From Afipia sp. (lineage in GTDB: Bacteria > Pseudomonadota > Alphaproteobacteria > Rhizobiales > Xanthobacteraceae): DNA of 64,000 nt. Shown here in pieces: positions 28,793 through 39,746 of this stretch. Under the pieces are notes generated by a model, which ran no database searches, was not told the DNA's origin, and saw nothing but the letters and a program-made list of their open reading frames with translations. Location: contig JAFKER010000005.1 in the NCBI GenBank assembly GCA_017308595.1, positions 444,950 through 508,949 on the forward strand. The letters are read 5' to 3'. The stretch's first letter is position 1; each line of letters begins with the position of its first letter. The position numbers and the translations under genes were made by a program.

Positions 28793-30718
28793 ATGGCCGG
28801 TTCATCCTGGTTCGGATTGCGGCGCCTTACCTGGCGTAATTTCCTGATCGCACTTCACGATGCACTGGCGACTGTTTTCGCGGTCGTTGCGAGTTTTTAT
28901 CTGCGCTTCGAAGGCAGCGGTCTTTTGGAGCGTCTGCCGCTGCTGCTGCGTATCCTGCCTTACTTCATCATTTTCAGTGTGATCGTCTGCTACGTTTTCA
29001 AGCTGACGACGACAAAGTGGCGCTTCATCTCGCTGCCGGACTTTATCAACATCGGAAAGGTGTCGACGGTTCTGGCGCTGATGTTGCTGGTGCTGGATTA
29101 TATTTTCATTGCACCGAACATTTACGGCACCTTCTTCTTCGGCAAGACGACCATCGTCATCTACTGGTTCCTGCAGAACTTTGCGCTTAGCGCGCTGCGC
29201 ATTGCTTATCGTTATTTCCGTTATACCCGTACCTTGAGTCAGTCGCGCAGCCTCGATGCGTCACCGACGCTGCTGGTCGGCCGCGCCGCCGATGCAGAGG
29301 TGTTGTTACGCGGCATCGAGAGCGGTGCCGTGAAGCGGATGTGGCCGGTCGGCCTGCTGTCGCCGTCGGCTTCGGATCGTGGGCAGTCAATCCGCGGCAT
29401 TCCCGTTCTCGGCGCTATCGACGATCTCGGCGATGTTGTTGACGACTTCTCAAGCCGCGAACGGCCCATCGAGCGCCTTGTCATGCTGCCGTCGGCCTTC
29501 GAGGCGGATGCCTCGCCAGAATCGGTGCTGACACGGGCGCGTAAACTCGGGCTGGTTGTCAGCCGTCTGCCGTCGCTGGAGGGCAGTGGCGAGGCCCCGC
29601 GTCTCGCGCCTGTCGCGGTGGAAGACCTTCTGCTGCGGCCGAGCGTGAAGATCGACTATCAGCGGCTTGAGAGCTTTGTGAAGGGCAAGTCGATTGTCGT
29701 CACCGGTGGCGGCGGTTCGATTGGTTCGGAAATTTGCGATCGCGCGGTGACGTTCGGAGCGTCACGATTGCTGATCGTGGAAAACGCCGAGCCCGCGCTG
29801 CATGCCGTGACGGAAAGTCTGGCGGCGAAATTTCCGGATGCGGTTATCGAGGGCCGTATTGCCGATATCCGCGACCGCGCGCGCATCATGCATCTAATGG
29901 CGGAGTTCAAGCCGGATATCGTTTTTCACGCCGCCGCATTGAAACACGTTCCGATCCTCGAACGTGATTGGGGCGAGGGCGTCAAGACGAATATCTTCGG
30001 CACCGTCAACGTCGCCGACGCGGCGGTAGCGGCTGGCGCTGAAGCGATGGTGATGATTTCCACCGACAAGGCGATTGAGCCGGTGTCGATGCTCGGGCTC
30101 ACCAAACGCTTCGCTGAAATGTATTGTCAGGCGCTTGATCGTGAATTGCTGAGCCGCGCGAACGGCAAGACGCCGATGCGGCTGATCTCTGTCCGGTTCG
30201 GCAATGTGCTGGCGTCGAACGGCTCGGTGGTGCCGAAGTTCAAGGCGCAGATCGAGGCGGGCGGGCCGGTCACCGTGACGCATCCGGACATGGTGCGTTA
30301 CTTCATGACCATTCGCGAGGCGTGCGATCTTGTGGTGACATCTGCGACCCATGCGCTGGGGCCGGTGCGGCCGGATGTGTCGGTGTATGTTTTGAACATG
30401 GGGCAGCCGGTGAAGATCGTCGATCTTGCCGAGCGCATCATCAGGTTGTCCGGTTTGCAGCCGGGTTATGACATTGACATCGTGTTCACCGGTGTGCGGC
30501 CCGGCGAACGCCTGAATGAAATTCTGTTCGCTCACGAGGAGCCGACGGCTGAGATCGGCATTGCCGGCATCGTCGCAGCCCGTCCTATTGAGCCGCCGCT
30601 CGATACGTTGCAGCGATGGCTGTCGACACTTGATAAGGCCGTGGCCAGCGAACAGCGTAGCGTGATCGTCGGTGTGCTGAAGGACGCTGTCCCGGAATTC
30701 AAGAGTGGGGCTGCCTAA
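28793..30718 (+). CDS. Nucleotide-sugar 4,6-dehydratase, WbpM/CapD type
   Basis: A 641-residue inner-membrane enzyme with four N-terminal membrane segments (about 15-120), a first Rossmann-like region (SPTLLVGRAADAEVLLRG) and a catalytic SDR domain from about residue 300 (VTGGGGSIGSE). The catalytic set is Ser-Met-Lys, with ISTDKAIEPVSMLGLTK placing Met where a Tyr is usual, as established for WbpM. Such enzymes make UDP-4-keto-6-deoxy-GlcNAc, the precursor of QuiNAc or FucNAc. The start is ATG 28793, just past the waaL stop; TTG 28787, closer to the GGGG, is possible. Confidence 0.88.
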   Translation: MAGSSWFGLRRLTWRNFLIALHDALATVFAVVASFYLRFEGSGLLERLPLLLRILPYFIIFSVIVCYVFKLTTTKWRFISLPDFINIGKVSTVLALMLLVLDYIFIAPNIYGTFFFGKTTIVIYWFLQNFALSALRIAYRYFRYTRTLSQSRSLDASPTLLVGRAADAEVLLRGIESGAVKRMWPVGLLSPSASDRGQSIRGIPVLGAIDDLGDVVDDFSSRERPIERLVMLPSAFEADASPESVLTRARKLGLVVSRLPSLEGSGEAPRLAPVAVEDLLLRPSVKIDYQRLESFVKGKSIVVTGGGGSIGSEICDRAVTFGASRLLIVENAEPALHAVTESLAAKFPDAVIEGRIADIRDRARIMHLMAEFKPDIVFHAAALKHVPILERDWGEGVKTNIFGTVNVADAAVAAGAEAMVMISTDKAIEPVSMLGLTKRFAEMYCQALDRELLSRANGKTPMRLISVRFGNVLASNGSVVPKFKAQIEAGGPVTVTHPDMVRYFMTIREACDLVVTSATHALGPVRPDVSVYVLNMGQPVKIVDLAERIIRLSGLQPGYDIDIVFTGVRPGERLNEILFAHEEPTAEIGIAGIVAARPIEPPLDTLQRWLSTLDKAVASEQRSVIVGVLKDAVPEFKSGAA

Positions 30719-30720
30719 GG

Positions 30721-31734
30721 TCAGCCCGAAATCTTGCGCGGACGGGAGAAGCGGTAGAGCACGTTCGCGACCGCGCCTGCGCCGAGCAACAGCATGACGC
30801 CCTGAACGGCCGGGGATTTCAACCATACGGTGATCGCAGCAAAAGCCGCGAGAACGATGTTCAGGATGAAAACGTTGCGCACCACCTGAATGACGCTGAA
30901 ACCGTTATCCGTTGCTTGTTGATAGAAGTGAGAGCGATGCGCGATCCAGACGGCTTCGCCTTTTATGAGGCGTCTGAATAGGGTGAGCGTCGCATCAGCA
31001 AGATAGTAGAGCGGAAGCAGCAGCGCGGCGGCGAGATGTCCGCTTCCTGCTAATTGCAGCAGGCACCATCCCGTCAACAAGCCGATGGGTAGGCTTCCGA
31101 CATCGCCGAGAAAGAGTTTTGCAATAGGCTTGTTGAAAGGCGCAAAGCCGACCATCGCGCCACAAAGTGCGAGAGCGACAATGGTCGCGCTTATGGGCAA
31201 CTCGCCGAAGATGCCAAACAGCACCAGCGCTGTCGTTACAGGCACAACCTCAGCGGCCGTCATCCAATCCAGACCATCCATAAAGTTGACCAGATTGACG
31301 AACCAGAGCCCGCCGATCAGCAGCACAGCGCGTTCGGCCCATAGCGGCAGCGCCGGAAGGAGATGAAATTCTTGAGGGAGGACTCCGAGGGTCATGCCGA
31401 CGGCTGCCGCCTGCATGAGCAGGCGGGGAAGAACGGGCATGGTGCGCAAGTCATCGTAGGCGCCGACAAGGGCCAGAAGGATGGTTGCGACAAGAACGAC
31501 GATCAGACTGGAGCTTGCTGTCAGTCCAGAGAACGTAATTGCGCATGCAACGGCAGCAATAGCCGAAATGATGACTGCAAGCCCGCCGCCTTGCGGTGTC
31601 GGGACGCGATGGGATGATCGCGCATTCGGCCGCGCCAGCGCATAGCGCTGGAGGAGAGGGCGCAACAAGACGATGAGAGCCGCGCAAACAGCGCAAGCGA
31701 CAAGGAGTGTCGTTATGATGAGCGCTAGGTTCAT
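30721..31734 (-). CDS. Undecaprenyl-phosphate sugar-1-phosphate transferase, WecA/WbpL type
   Basis: A 337-residue membrane enzyme of the MraY/WecA family that starts glycan assembly by moving a HexNAc-1-phosphate onto undecaprenyl phosphate. Motifs in order: SSHRVPTPQGGG (cytoplasmic loop 1), GAYDDLR (Asp-Asp), VNFMDGLD, FLGDVGS and the last-loop HRSHFYQ. About ten membrane segments. Its stop is 3 bases from that of the WbpM-like gene on the other strand. WbpM plus WbpL pairs in other bacteria begin O-chains with FucNAc or QuiNAc, so a similar first sugar is likely here (inference). Confidence 0.9.
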   Translation of the reverse strand: MNLALIITTLLVACAVCAALIVLLRPLLQRYALARPNARSSHRVPTPQGGGLAVIISAIAAVACAITFSGLTASSSLIVVLVATILLALVGAYDDLRTMPVLPRLLMQAAAVGMTLGVLPQEFHLLPALPLWAERAVLLIGGLWFVNLVNFMDGLDWMTAAEVVPVTTALVLFGIFGELPISATIVALALCGAMVGFAPFNKPIAKLFLGDVGSLPIGLLTGWCLLQLAGSGHLAAALLLPLYYLADATLTLFRRLIKGEAVWIAHRSHFYQQATDNGFSVIQVVRNVFILNIVLAAFAAITVWLKSPAVQGVMLLLGAGAVANVLYRFSRPRKISG

Positions 31735-31752
31735 GAAGCGGATATCATCGTG

Positions 31753-32610
31753 TCAGCGCTTGATGCCGACGGCGCACCAGTAAGGCACGCGGTCTGAAAA
31801 ACGAATGTCCTGAAATCCGGCGACGGTCAGCATGTTGTGGATTTGCTGCCGTGTGAAGCGCTGCTCGAGGCGGGTGCAGAAGCGGTCGTAGGCATCGGTT
31901 CTCATGACATAGAACGCGCGGTCCTTGTACGATTCCAAGGGAAGCGATGCGGCGGAGAAGCCGAGCTTTTCAACGAGTGCAGCAAAACGCGCCAGAGGCC
32001 AGTAGATCGACACGGCGATCAGCTGACTGATCCAGAGCCGGGGTTTTTCCGGCAAGTGCGAGATGACGACGCGGAAGATATTGCTGAATTTCCAGAGCGC
32101 GCGATACCAGGCGGGCCGGTTGTCCAGTGCATAATAGAGATAGATCAGGAAGGGGGCGCCGGGCTTGAGCTTGGTGGAAATCTTCGAGATCGCGGCCTGT
32201 GTGTCCGGGACGTGATGAAGCACGCCGAGCGAGAACGCGAAATCAAGCGAGGCGTCGGAGAGTGGCAGATCTCCTACGCTGGCGTGGTGAAAGGTCACGT
32301 TGCTCGCATTTGCCAGATTCTTGCGGGCCACATTTAGCGCATCGGCGCTGGCATCGAGTAGATGCAGGTGATCGACACGGGGCGCCACCATCACGGACCA
32401 TCGGCCGCTACCGCATCCAACATCCATTCCTACGGGGGTCGCCGGCAGACGGTCCCACGGAAAAATATGGAAATAGGACTCGAAAATGGCTGCTCGATCA
32501 TCAGCAGAGAAGGTGTCCTCTCCCTGCTGGAACGTCGACCATTCGTGGCCAAAACCTGCGGCGACCGCTGGGTCGACATTGCTGGATGGTCGATCGGACA
32601 TGAAATCCAT
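31753..32610 (-). CDS. SAM-dependent methyltransferase
   Basis: A 285-residue class I methyltransferase with motif I MDVGCGSGRWS, then DASADAL, and DFAFSLGVLHHVPD as motif IV region. These features are typical of the Methyltransf_11 group. It probably methylates a sugar of the O-chain or a carrier-linked intermediate. It lies upstream of the WecA-like gene on the same strand, 18 bases away, so the two form a unit. The start is ATG 32610, with ATG 32601 an equally weak alternative. Confidence 0.82.
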   Translation of the reverse strand: MDFMSDRPSSNVDPAVAAGFGHEWSTFQQGEDTFSADDRAAIFESYFHIFPWDRLPATPVGMDVGCGSGRWSVMVAPRVDHLHLLDASADALNVARKNLANASNVTFHHASVGDLPLSDASLDFAFSLGVLHHVPDTQAAISKISTKLKPGAPFLIYLYYALDNRPAWYRALWKFSNIFRVVISHLPEKPRLWISQLIAVSIYWPLARFAALVEKLGFSAASLPLESYKDRAFYVMRTDAYDRFCTRLEQRFTRQQIHNMLTVAGFQDIRFSDRVPYWCAVGIKR

Positions 32611-32871
32611 GAGTGTAGGAAAGGGGTTCCGGGGCGCGGCCTCGGAAGGTGTTTAATCAAACTGGTGAGGAGTGACAACGCCCTGAAGGCCCCAATTCAT
32701 GATGCCTTTGTCGGGAGAGGTTATCGGATCATACTTCTGGAGAATCTTTTTTGTATAATCGTGCCAAGTGTACGGCCTGTATGCAGGTGCTTTTTTCAAG
32801 ACCCCGAACCCGCTTTTCACCGAGCTGCCAACGCGATAGTAAGATTCCCGGACAAGTGGGAGTAAGCATCA
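32611..32871. promoter_or_regulatory. AT-richer divergent spacer with a possible -10 box
   Basis: This 261-base gap separates the methyltransferase (minus) and the lipoprotein gene (plus). A perfect TATAAT stands at 32754-32759 on the plus strand, but no good -35 box lies 17 bases upstream. Local composition is clearly lower in GC than the neighbours. No gene is credible here. Confidence 0.35.
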
Positions 32872-33237
32872 TTGGTAGCGATACGATGGCTTCAATTGCT
32901 GCTTGCAGCGGTTCTGCTTGGTGGATGCACGTTTTTTTTCGATGTGCAGGATTCGGTTCAGCCGGATCCGGAGCCGGATTCCCAGCAACAACGGATCATC
33001 TTTGAGCGTATTCAGCAGATTACGCAGTCTATGAAGGACATCACCCGTTCGGAAGTCTCCAACATCGGGCCGAACGAGGCGCAGTCCGGGCCTGAAAAGT
33101 GGACCGTATGTTCCCGCGGAAGCTCAGGCGGTGAACTGCGCTATTTTACCTTCTTTCTGAAAGGTGAAACGGTTGCGAACTGGCGTCCGGCGGTGATCAA
33201 CGACAAATGCGAGACGCGTCGGTTTTCGCCGTTCTGA
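32872..33237 (+). CDS. Small lipoprotein of unknown function
   Basis: A 121-residue protein with a lipoprotein signal: a short hydrophobic stretch ending in LLGGC (lipobox, Cys near residue 19). The mature part starts with an acidic PDPEPDSQQQ stretch and has two later cysteines. No enzyme motif is seen. The TTG start at 32872 is supported by GGGAG nine bases upstream; no ATG is available. It lies within the polysaccharide region but is flanked by genes on the other strand, so it seems a single-gene unit. Confidence 0.65.
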   Translation: MVAIRWLQLLLAAVLLGGCTFFFDVQDSVQPDPEPDSQQQRIIFERIQQITQSMKDITRSEVSNIGPNEAQSGPEKWTVCSRGSSGGELRYFTFFLKGETVANWRPAVINDKCETRRFSPF

Positions 33238-33280
33238 TCTCTTAAAACCTGGCGAGATACTAGGGATCGTGCAGTACAGG

Positions 33281-34408
33281 TCAGTGCGCGCGTGCGATCT
33301 GTTCTCTGTAAAGGTCGACCGTCGCTGCGCCAATAGCCTGAGCCGACATTGTCTCGACTACAAGCTGCCGCGCTCCCGTACCATATTGTGCTCTCAGCTC
33401 GCGCGAGGACGCCAACTCGCCGATCGCATCGGCAAGCGCTTGCGGATTTTCAATCGGCACGAGCAAGCCGGTTTGACGAGGGATCGCAATCTCGCGGCAA
33501 CCGGGCGCGTCTGTGGCAACGAGCGGCCGGCCGCATGCTGCTGCTTCCAGGAGACTTTTTGGCAGGCCTTCTCGATGCGAAGGCAGCGCCGCGATATGGC
33601 AGTCACGCCATAGCGTCGTGATGTCTGCCACATGTCCCAGCCAGGTAATGCCAGGCTCGTTGTTCCATTGTCTCGCTTCGTCGAGCGCGACCGAATCCGG
33701 ATTGGCTGGATCAGGATCTCCGGCGATGCGCAGCCGAATGTCCACGCCACGCGTGCGCAGAAGCCGGTGTGCGGCCACCAGCGCGCGGATGCCCTTGCTG
33801 GTCAGGAGCCGGCCCGCAAATCCAACCGTGATCGGGCCGTCGGGCTCTGGAAGCGGGATCAGCCTGTCAGTGTCGACACCTGAGCCGGGAATACGAGCCA
33901 GCCTGTGGGGATCGATTCCGATCGTCTCGAGAGCGGCGCGATCGTCGGGATTCTGAACAAGAAAGACTGCGTGATCTCGATTGAGCAGAAATCGCAACGC
34001 GATCGCAATCACGATGCGAAGAACAAGTGCCCGTGGCGTTGTTGAAGTAAACGCATAACCGAGCCCCGTCATTGCATTGATCTGCGGTGTTGTCATTCCA
34101 AGCGAGGAAACGCCGCCGAGCACGCAAATCTGCATGCCGACGTGATGGACGATGGCAGGAGACAGCTCACGTTTGATCTTGCGAAGTGCTCTGATGGTCG
34201 AGATGGCGCCCAAAGGAGAGAGTCCACCTCGCCGCAGCGGTATTGAGTGAACTGTAAAGCCTTCGGCGCGGATGGCATCCGCATGCGATCCGACTGACGT
34301 TGCGACGTGAACATCAAACCCGGCGTCACGCGCCGCGCGAGCCATGGGGAGCCGATGGGACAGGAAGGCCTTGTCCTCGGTGACGACGTAGAGGAGTTTT
34401 TGTTTCAC
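33281..34408 (-). CDS. Glycosyltransferase, GT4 family
   Basis: A 375-residue retaining glycosyltransferase with a GT-B fold. The N-terminal half shows TEDKAFLSHRLPMARAARDAGF and HHVGMQICVLGG. The C-terminal half has the donor-binding FAGRLLTSKG and the E-x7-E motif in LPSHREGLPKSLLEAAACG. It resembles PglA/WbnK-type enzymes that add the second sugar to undecaprenyl-linked HexNAc. It is transcribed away from the regulator gene at 34706, with which it shares a 297-base control region. Confidence 0.88.
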   Translation of the reverse strand: MKQKLLYVVTEDKAFLSHRLPMARAARDAGFDVHVATSVGSHADAIRAEGFTVHSIPLRRGGLSPLGAISTIRALRKIKRELSPAIVHHVGMQICVLGGVSSLGMTTPQINAMTGLGYAFTSTTPRALVLRIVIAIALRFLLNRDHAVFLVQNPDDRAALETIGIDPHRLARIPGSGVDTDRLIPLPEPDGPITVGFAGRLLTSKGIRALVAAHRLLRTRGVDIRLRIAGDPDPANPDSVALDEARQWNNEPGITWLGHVADITTLWRDCHIAALPSHREGLPKSLLEAAACGRPLVATDAPGCREIAIPRQTGLLVPIENPQALADAIGELASSRELRAQYGTGARQLVVETMSAQAIGAATVDLYREQIARAH

Positions 34409-34621
34409 GCGGTGACTTTAAATAGTCGGATGATGATTGCTGCTGACTTGTATTAGTGAAGTTGACAAAACACAAAGTTGTTGAGGTGCAAACCTTTACG
34501 CATTGTCTTGTGTAATCTCGAGTGGTTACCCCGCAGTCTTGTTAAGTACGCTCCCCATATGGGACGGCCGGACCCGGCTTCTTTACGGCCAATAATTATC
34601 GTTTGATTTCAATATCTTGAT

Positions 34622-34640
34622 ATGTTCACAAGGTGAACAT
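34622..34640. promoter_or_regulatory. Operator-like palindrome 1
   Basis: ATGTTCAC-AAG-GTGAACAT is a perfect 8-base inverted repeat with a 3-base centre. It lies 66 bases before the winged-helix gene. A second palindrome with the same GTTCAC/GTGAAC core is centred 27 bases further on. Two related sites point to a dimeric repressor or activator, most simply the protein encoded just downstream. Confidence 0.65.
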
Positions 34641-34644
34641 AAGG

Positions 34645-34673
34645 CTTGACGTTCACGCCGTGAACAAGATAGA
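34645..34673 (+). promoter_or_regulatory. Candidate promoter of the polysaccharide operon, with operator in its spacer
   Basis: TTGACG at 34645-34650 is a good -35 box and GATAGA at 34668-34673 a weak -10 at 17 bases spacing. The palindrome GTTCAC-GCC-GTGAAC (34651-34665) fills the spacer, a classical position for repression by blocking RNA polymerase. The boxes were read by eye and the -10 is poor. Confidence 0.45.
34651..34665. promoter_or_regulatory. Operator-like palindrome 2
   Basis: GTTCAC-GCC-GTGAAC, a perfect 6-base inverted repeat with the same arms as palindrome 1 and again a 3-base centre. It overlaps the putative promoter spacer. Confidence 0.65.
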
Positions 34674-34705
34674 AGCGAGTACCCGTCCGTTCGATAAAGC
34701 ACGTC

Positions 34706-35346
34706 ATGATGCGATCAGCCCAAACCAACCAAGGTGATGAAGATCGGATTGTTCTCGGACTCCTGAACTCTGTCGAAAGCGATGGAGCGAGGTCGCAGCG
34801 GCATCTTGCAGCAGAACTTGGCATCGCACTTGGCCTCGTGAATGCTTACCTGAAGCGTTGCGTGCGAAAAGGGCTTGTAAAAGTCAGTCAGGCGCCTGCG
34901 CGCCGTTACGCATACTATCTCACGCCGCACGGCTTTACCGAGAAATCGCGTCTGACGGTCGAATACCTATCCTCTTCATTCTCTTTCTTCAGGCAGGCAA
35001 AGGCGAATTGCCTTGAAGTTTTTGAAATCGCGAAGTCGCGAGACTTCCGGAATCTTGTTCTTTCGGGCAAGTCGGATTTGGCCGAGATTGCTTTGCTTTC
35101 GGCAGTCGAAACCGGGGTGTCGATTGTTGCAGTCGTTGACAAAGACGCCACGCCGGAACCGTTTGTAGGCAATCCGGTGGTCTCGTCTTATGATGCGGTG
35201 ACCTTTCCGTTTGATGCCATTGTTATCACGGATGTGGTCAATGCCCGTGATGTCTTCGATGAGGCTGTCCGAATCTACGGTCCTTCAAAGGTCCTTGCTC
35301 CGAAGTTACTCGGCCTTGATGCCGCCGTTCGTCGGAGGCAAATGCC

Positions 35347-35350
<4 letters not shown>
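34706..35350 (+). CDS. Winged-helix regulator of the polysaccharide operon
   Basis: A 214-residue protein. Residues about 12-75 form a MarR-like winged helix: VLGLLNSVESDGARSQRHLA, a recognition helix around GIALGLVNAYLKRCVRKG, and a wing with ARRYAYYLTPHG. Similar wHTH proteins are known at the head of exopolysaccharide clusters. The remainder (about 95-214) looks like a nucleotide-binding fold (FRNLVLSGKSDLAEIALLSA, then IDAIVITDVVNARD-like strands), perhaps a ligand-sensing part; its ligand is unknown. It overlaps the antiterminator gene by 4 bases. Two palindromes upstream suggest autoregulation. Confidence 0.75.
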
Positions 35351-37518
<2,168 letters not shown>

Positions 37519-37534
37519 GATTTGGAGACCAGAG

Positions 37535-38533
37535 GTGGATATTCGCGGCAAGAAGATGGTTGTGATCGGCGGGGCGGGCCTGATCGGATCGCACACGGTG
37601 GATCAACTCACTTCGCAGGATGTTCGGGAAATCCTGATTTACGACAACTTCGTGCGGGGAACTCACCAGAATCTTGCGGGAGCGCTTCGAGATCCGCGCG
37701 TTAAGATCTACGACGTGGGCGGCGATATTCTGCAGAGTGATATTCTGCAATCAGCGTTGAAGGGAGCCGATGGCGTCTTTCACTTTGCTGCGCTTTGGCT
37801 GTTGCAATGTCACGAATTTCCCCGCTCGGCCTTTGAGACGAATGTGCGCGGCACCTTCAACGTTCTTGACGCATGTGTTGCTGAGGGCGTGAAGCGGTTG
37901 GTGTGGTCGTCATCGGCGTCAGTCTATGGCGATGCGCTGGTGGAGCCTATGGATGAAGATCATCCCTTCAACAACAAGAATTTCTACGGCGCTACGAAGA
38001 TCTGCGGCGAAGCCATGGCGCGAGCTTATCATCATCGCTACGGCCTCGACTATGTCGGTCTGCGTTACATGAATGTGTATGGCCCACGGCAGGATTATCG
38101 CGGGGCTTACATCGCCGTCATCATGAAGATGCTGGATGCGATCGACCGTGGCGAGGGGCCGACGATTTTTGGAGACGGTTCTGAGGCATTCGATTTCGTG
38201 GCTGTGGAGGACTGTGCTCGCGCCAACATCTGCGGGATGGCGGCGACCGCGACCGATCGATTCTATAATGTCGGAACCGGTAAGCGAACTTCACTAAAGG
38301 AGGTCGCTGAGATGCTGCTCAATTTGACCGGCTGCAACCTGCCGATCAACTATGCGCCGCGAAGCCAGGCGACGCTGGTCCGCAACCGCATCGGCGATCC
38401 ACGCAAGGCATCCGCGGAAATTGGATTTACGGCCGGCGTGGATCTGCGCGAGGGGTTGAGCCGCCTGATTACCTGGCGCAGCAACCATATTTCCGAAGTT
38501 GAAAGCCGCAGAAATATCGCCGCGCGTGGCTGA
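37535..38533 (+). CDS. NAD-dependent epimerase/dehydratase (extended SDR)
   Basis: A 332-residue extended SDR with GGAGLIGSHTVD, a SSSASVYGD serine and YGATK as the catalytic Tyr/Lys. Sequence style is that of UDP-GlcNAc/glucose epimerases or reductases from glycan clusters, such as WbpV/WreQ-type enzymes; the exact reaction cannot be read. GTG start with GGAG 7 bases upstream. It lies between the acetyltransferase and aminotransferase of the diacetamido-uronate route, so a role in the same sugar is possible. Confidence 0.85.
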   Translation: MDIRGKKMVVIGGAGLIGSHTVDQLTSQDVREILIYDNFVRGTHQNLAGALRDPRVKIYDVGGDILQSDILQSALKGADGVFHFAALWLLQCHEFPRSAFETNVRGTFNVLDACVAEGVKRLVWSSSASVYGDALVEPMDEDHPFNNKNFYGATKICGEAMARAYHHRYGLDYVGLRYMNVYGPRQDYRGAYIAVIMKMLDAIDRGEGPTIFGDGSEAFDFVAVEDCARANICGMAATATDRFYNVGTGKRTSLKEVAEMLLNLTGCNLPINYAPRSQATLVRNRIGDPRKASAEIGFTAGVDLREGLSRLITWRSNHISEVESRRNIAARG

Positions 38534-38560
38534 CGTCTGTAGGGCCGAAAAGCAGGTTCA

Positions 38561-39745
38561 ATGAACAAGATCACGGAAAAAATGACCGAAGCTCCGAAGC
38601 GTGTAGTTCAGATCGCATTGCCTTCGACGGGTGAAGAGGAGTGGCTTGCCGTTCGCGAGCCGTTGCAAAGCGGTTGGCTGACGCAGGGGCCGCGTGTTGC
38701 GGCTTTTGAAAAGGCCTTCGCGGAGCGTCATGAGGTGCCTCATGCATTGGCGACAACGAGTTGCACCACTGCGCTGCATCTGGCGCTGGCGGCATTTGGC
38801 ATCGGGCCGGGCGATGAAGTCATTGTTCCTGCGTTTACATGGGTCGCTACCGCCAATTCAGTCCTTTATTGCGGAGCGACGCCTGTCATATGTGACGTCG
38901 ACCCGGTCACGTACAATATTGATCCCAAATCAGCCGCCGCGAAGGTGACTGCGCGGACCAAAGCCGTGATCGCGGTTCACTTGTTCGGACTGTGCGCGGA
39001 CATCGATAGCCTTCGTTCCGCGCTGCCGCCGCATGTTGTTATCTTCGAAGACGCAGCCTGCGCCGCTGGCGCTCACTACAAGGGACGTCCAGCCGGTACG
39101 CTTGGGTTGGCGGGGTGCTTCTCTTTTCATCCGCGCAAGTCGATCACGACAGGCGAGGGTGGGATGCTGACAATGAGCGATAACAATCTCGCCGCACGCG
39201 CGCAGGTTTTGCGTAATCACGGTGCATCTATCTCAGAAGAGCAGCGCCATCTGGGTGCTCAGCCCTATTTGCTGCCGGCGTTCGATGAACTCGGATTCAA
39301 TTATCGAATGACAGATGTACAGGCGGCCATCGGGCTCGTGCAGTTGGAGAAGCTCGATGCGTTTATCGACGAGCGCGACGTCTGGGCGCGATATTACAGA
39401 GAGCAGCTCTCGGATATTGGCTGGTTGCGTCATCCCATCGCGCCCAATGACGGGCGGCACGCCTGGCAGGCATATGTCACCACGGTGGATCCGAACCGCT
39501 CCCCGCTGCCGCGAAACGAGATCATGGCCCGGCTTCACGAGATGGGCGTTGCGACGCGCCCCGGCACGCACGCCATTCACATGCTGGGTTATTACCAAAA
39601 GACTTTTGGATGTCGCGACGACGACTTCCCGGCGGCCCGCGATTGCGAACGTAATACGATGGCGATCCCGCTTCACAATCGCATGAGCGAGGACGACTAC
39701 AAGTATGTAGTCGATTGTATCAAGCGCATTGACAAGGCGCGCTGA
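38561..39745 (+). CDS. DegT/DnrJ-type sugar aminotransferase
   Basis: A 394-residue PLP enzyme of the DegT/DnrJ/EryC1/StrS family. The cofactor lysine is Lys193 in FHPRKSITTGEGG, and the acidic partner is Asp164 in FEDAACAAG. WbpE/WlbC of this family transaminate the 3-keto group produced by WbpB/WlbA; its position next to wlbA and wlbB argues for that role, giving UDP-2-acetamido-3-amino-uronate. The methyltransferase gene begins 2 bases after its stop. Confidence 0.88.
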   Translation: MNKITEKMTEAPKRVVQIALPSTGEEEWLAVREPLQSGWLTQGPRVAAFEKAFAERHEVPHALATTSCTTALHLALAAFGIGPGDEVIVPAFTWVATANSVLYCGATPVICDVDPVTYNIDPKSAAAKVTARTKAVIAVHLFGLCADIDSLRSALPPHVVIFEDAACAAGAHYKGRPAGTLGLAGCFSFHPRKSITTGEGGMLTMSDNNLAARAQVLRNHGASISEEQRHLGAQPYLLPAFDELGFNYRMTDVQAAIGLVQLEKLDAFIDERDVWARYYREQLSDIGWLRHPIAPNDGRHAWQAYVTTVDPNRSPLPRNEIMARLHEMGVATRPGTHAIHMLGYYQKTFGCRDDDFPAARDCERNTMAIPLHNRMSEDDYKYVVDCIKRIDKAR

Positions 39746-39746
39746 G

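Larger units (their letters stand above)
34409..34705. promoter_or_regulatory. AT-rich divergent control region
   Basis: 297 bases without a gene, clearly richer in A+T than the coding DNA around it. The right third holds two tandem palindromes and a promoter-like pair of boxes (listed separately). The left part (34409-34560), which must carry the promoter of the GT4 gene, shows no motif I can name. Confidence 0.5.

Noticed and set aside
30010-30030. A second ops-like string (ggcggtagcgg) inside the WbpM-like gene
   Set aside because: It lies in GC-rich coding DNA on ordinary codons and lacks the final TG; it shows that partial matches arise by chance and is a caution for the site at 35938.
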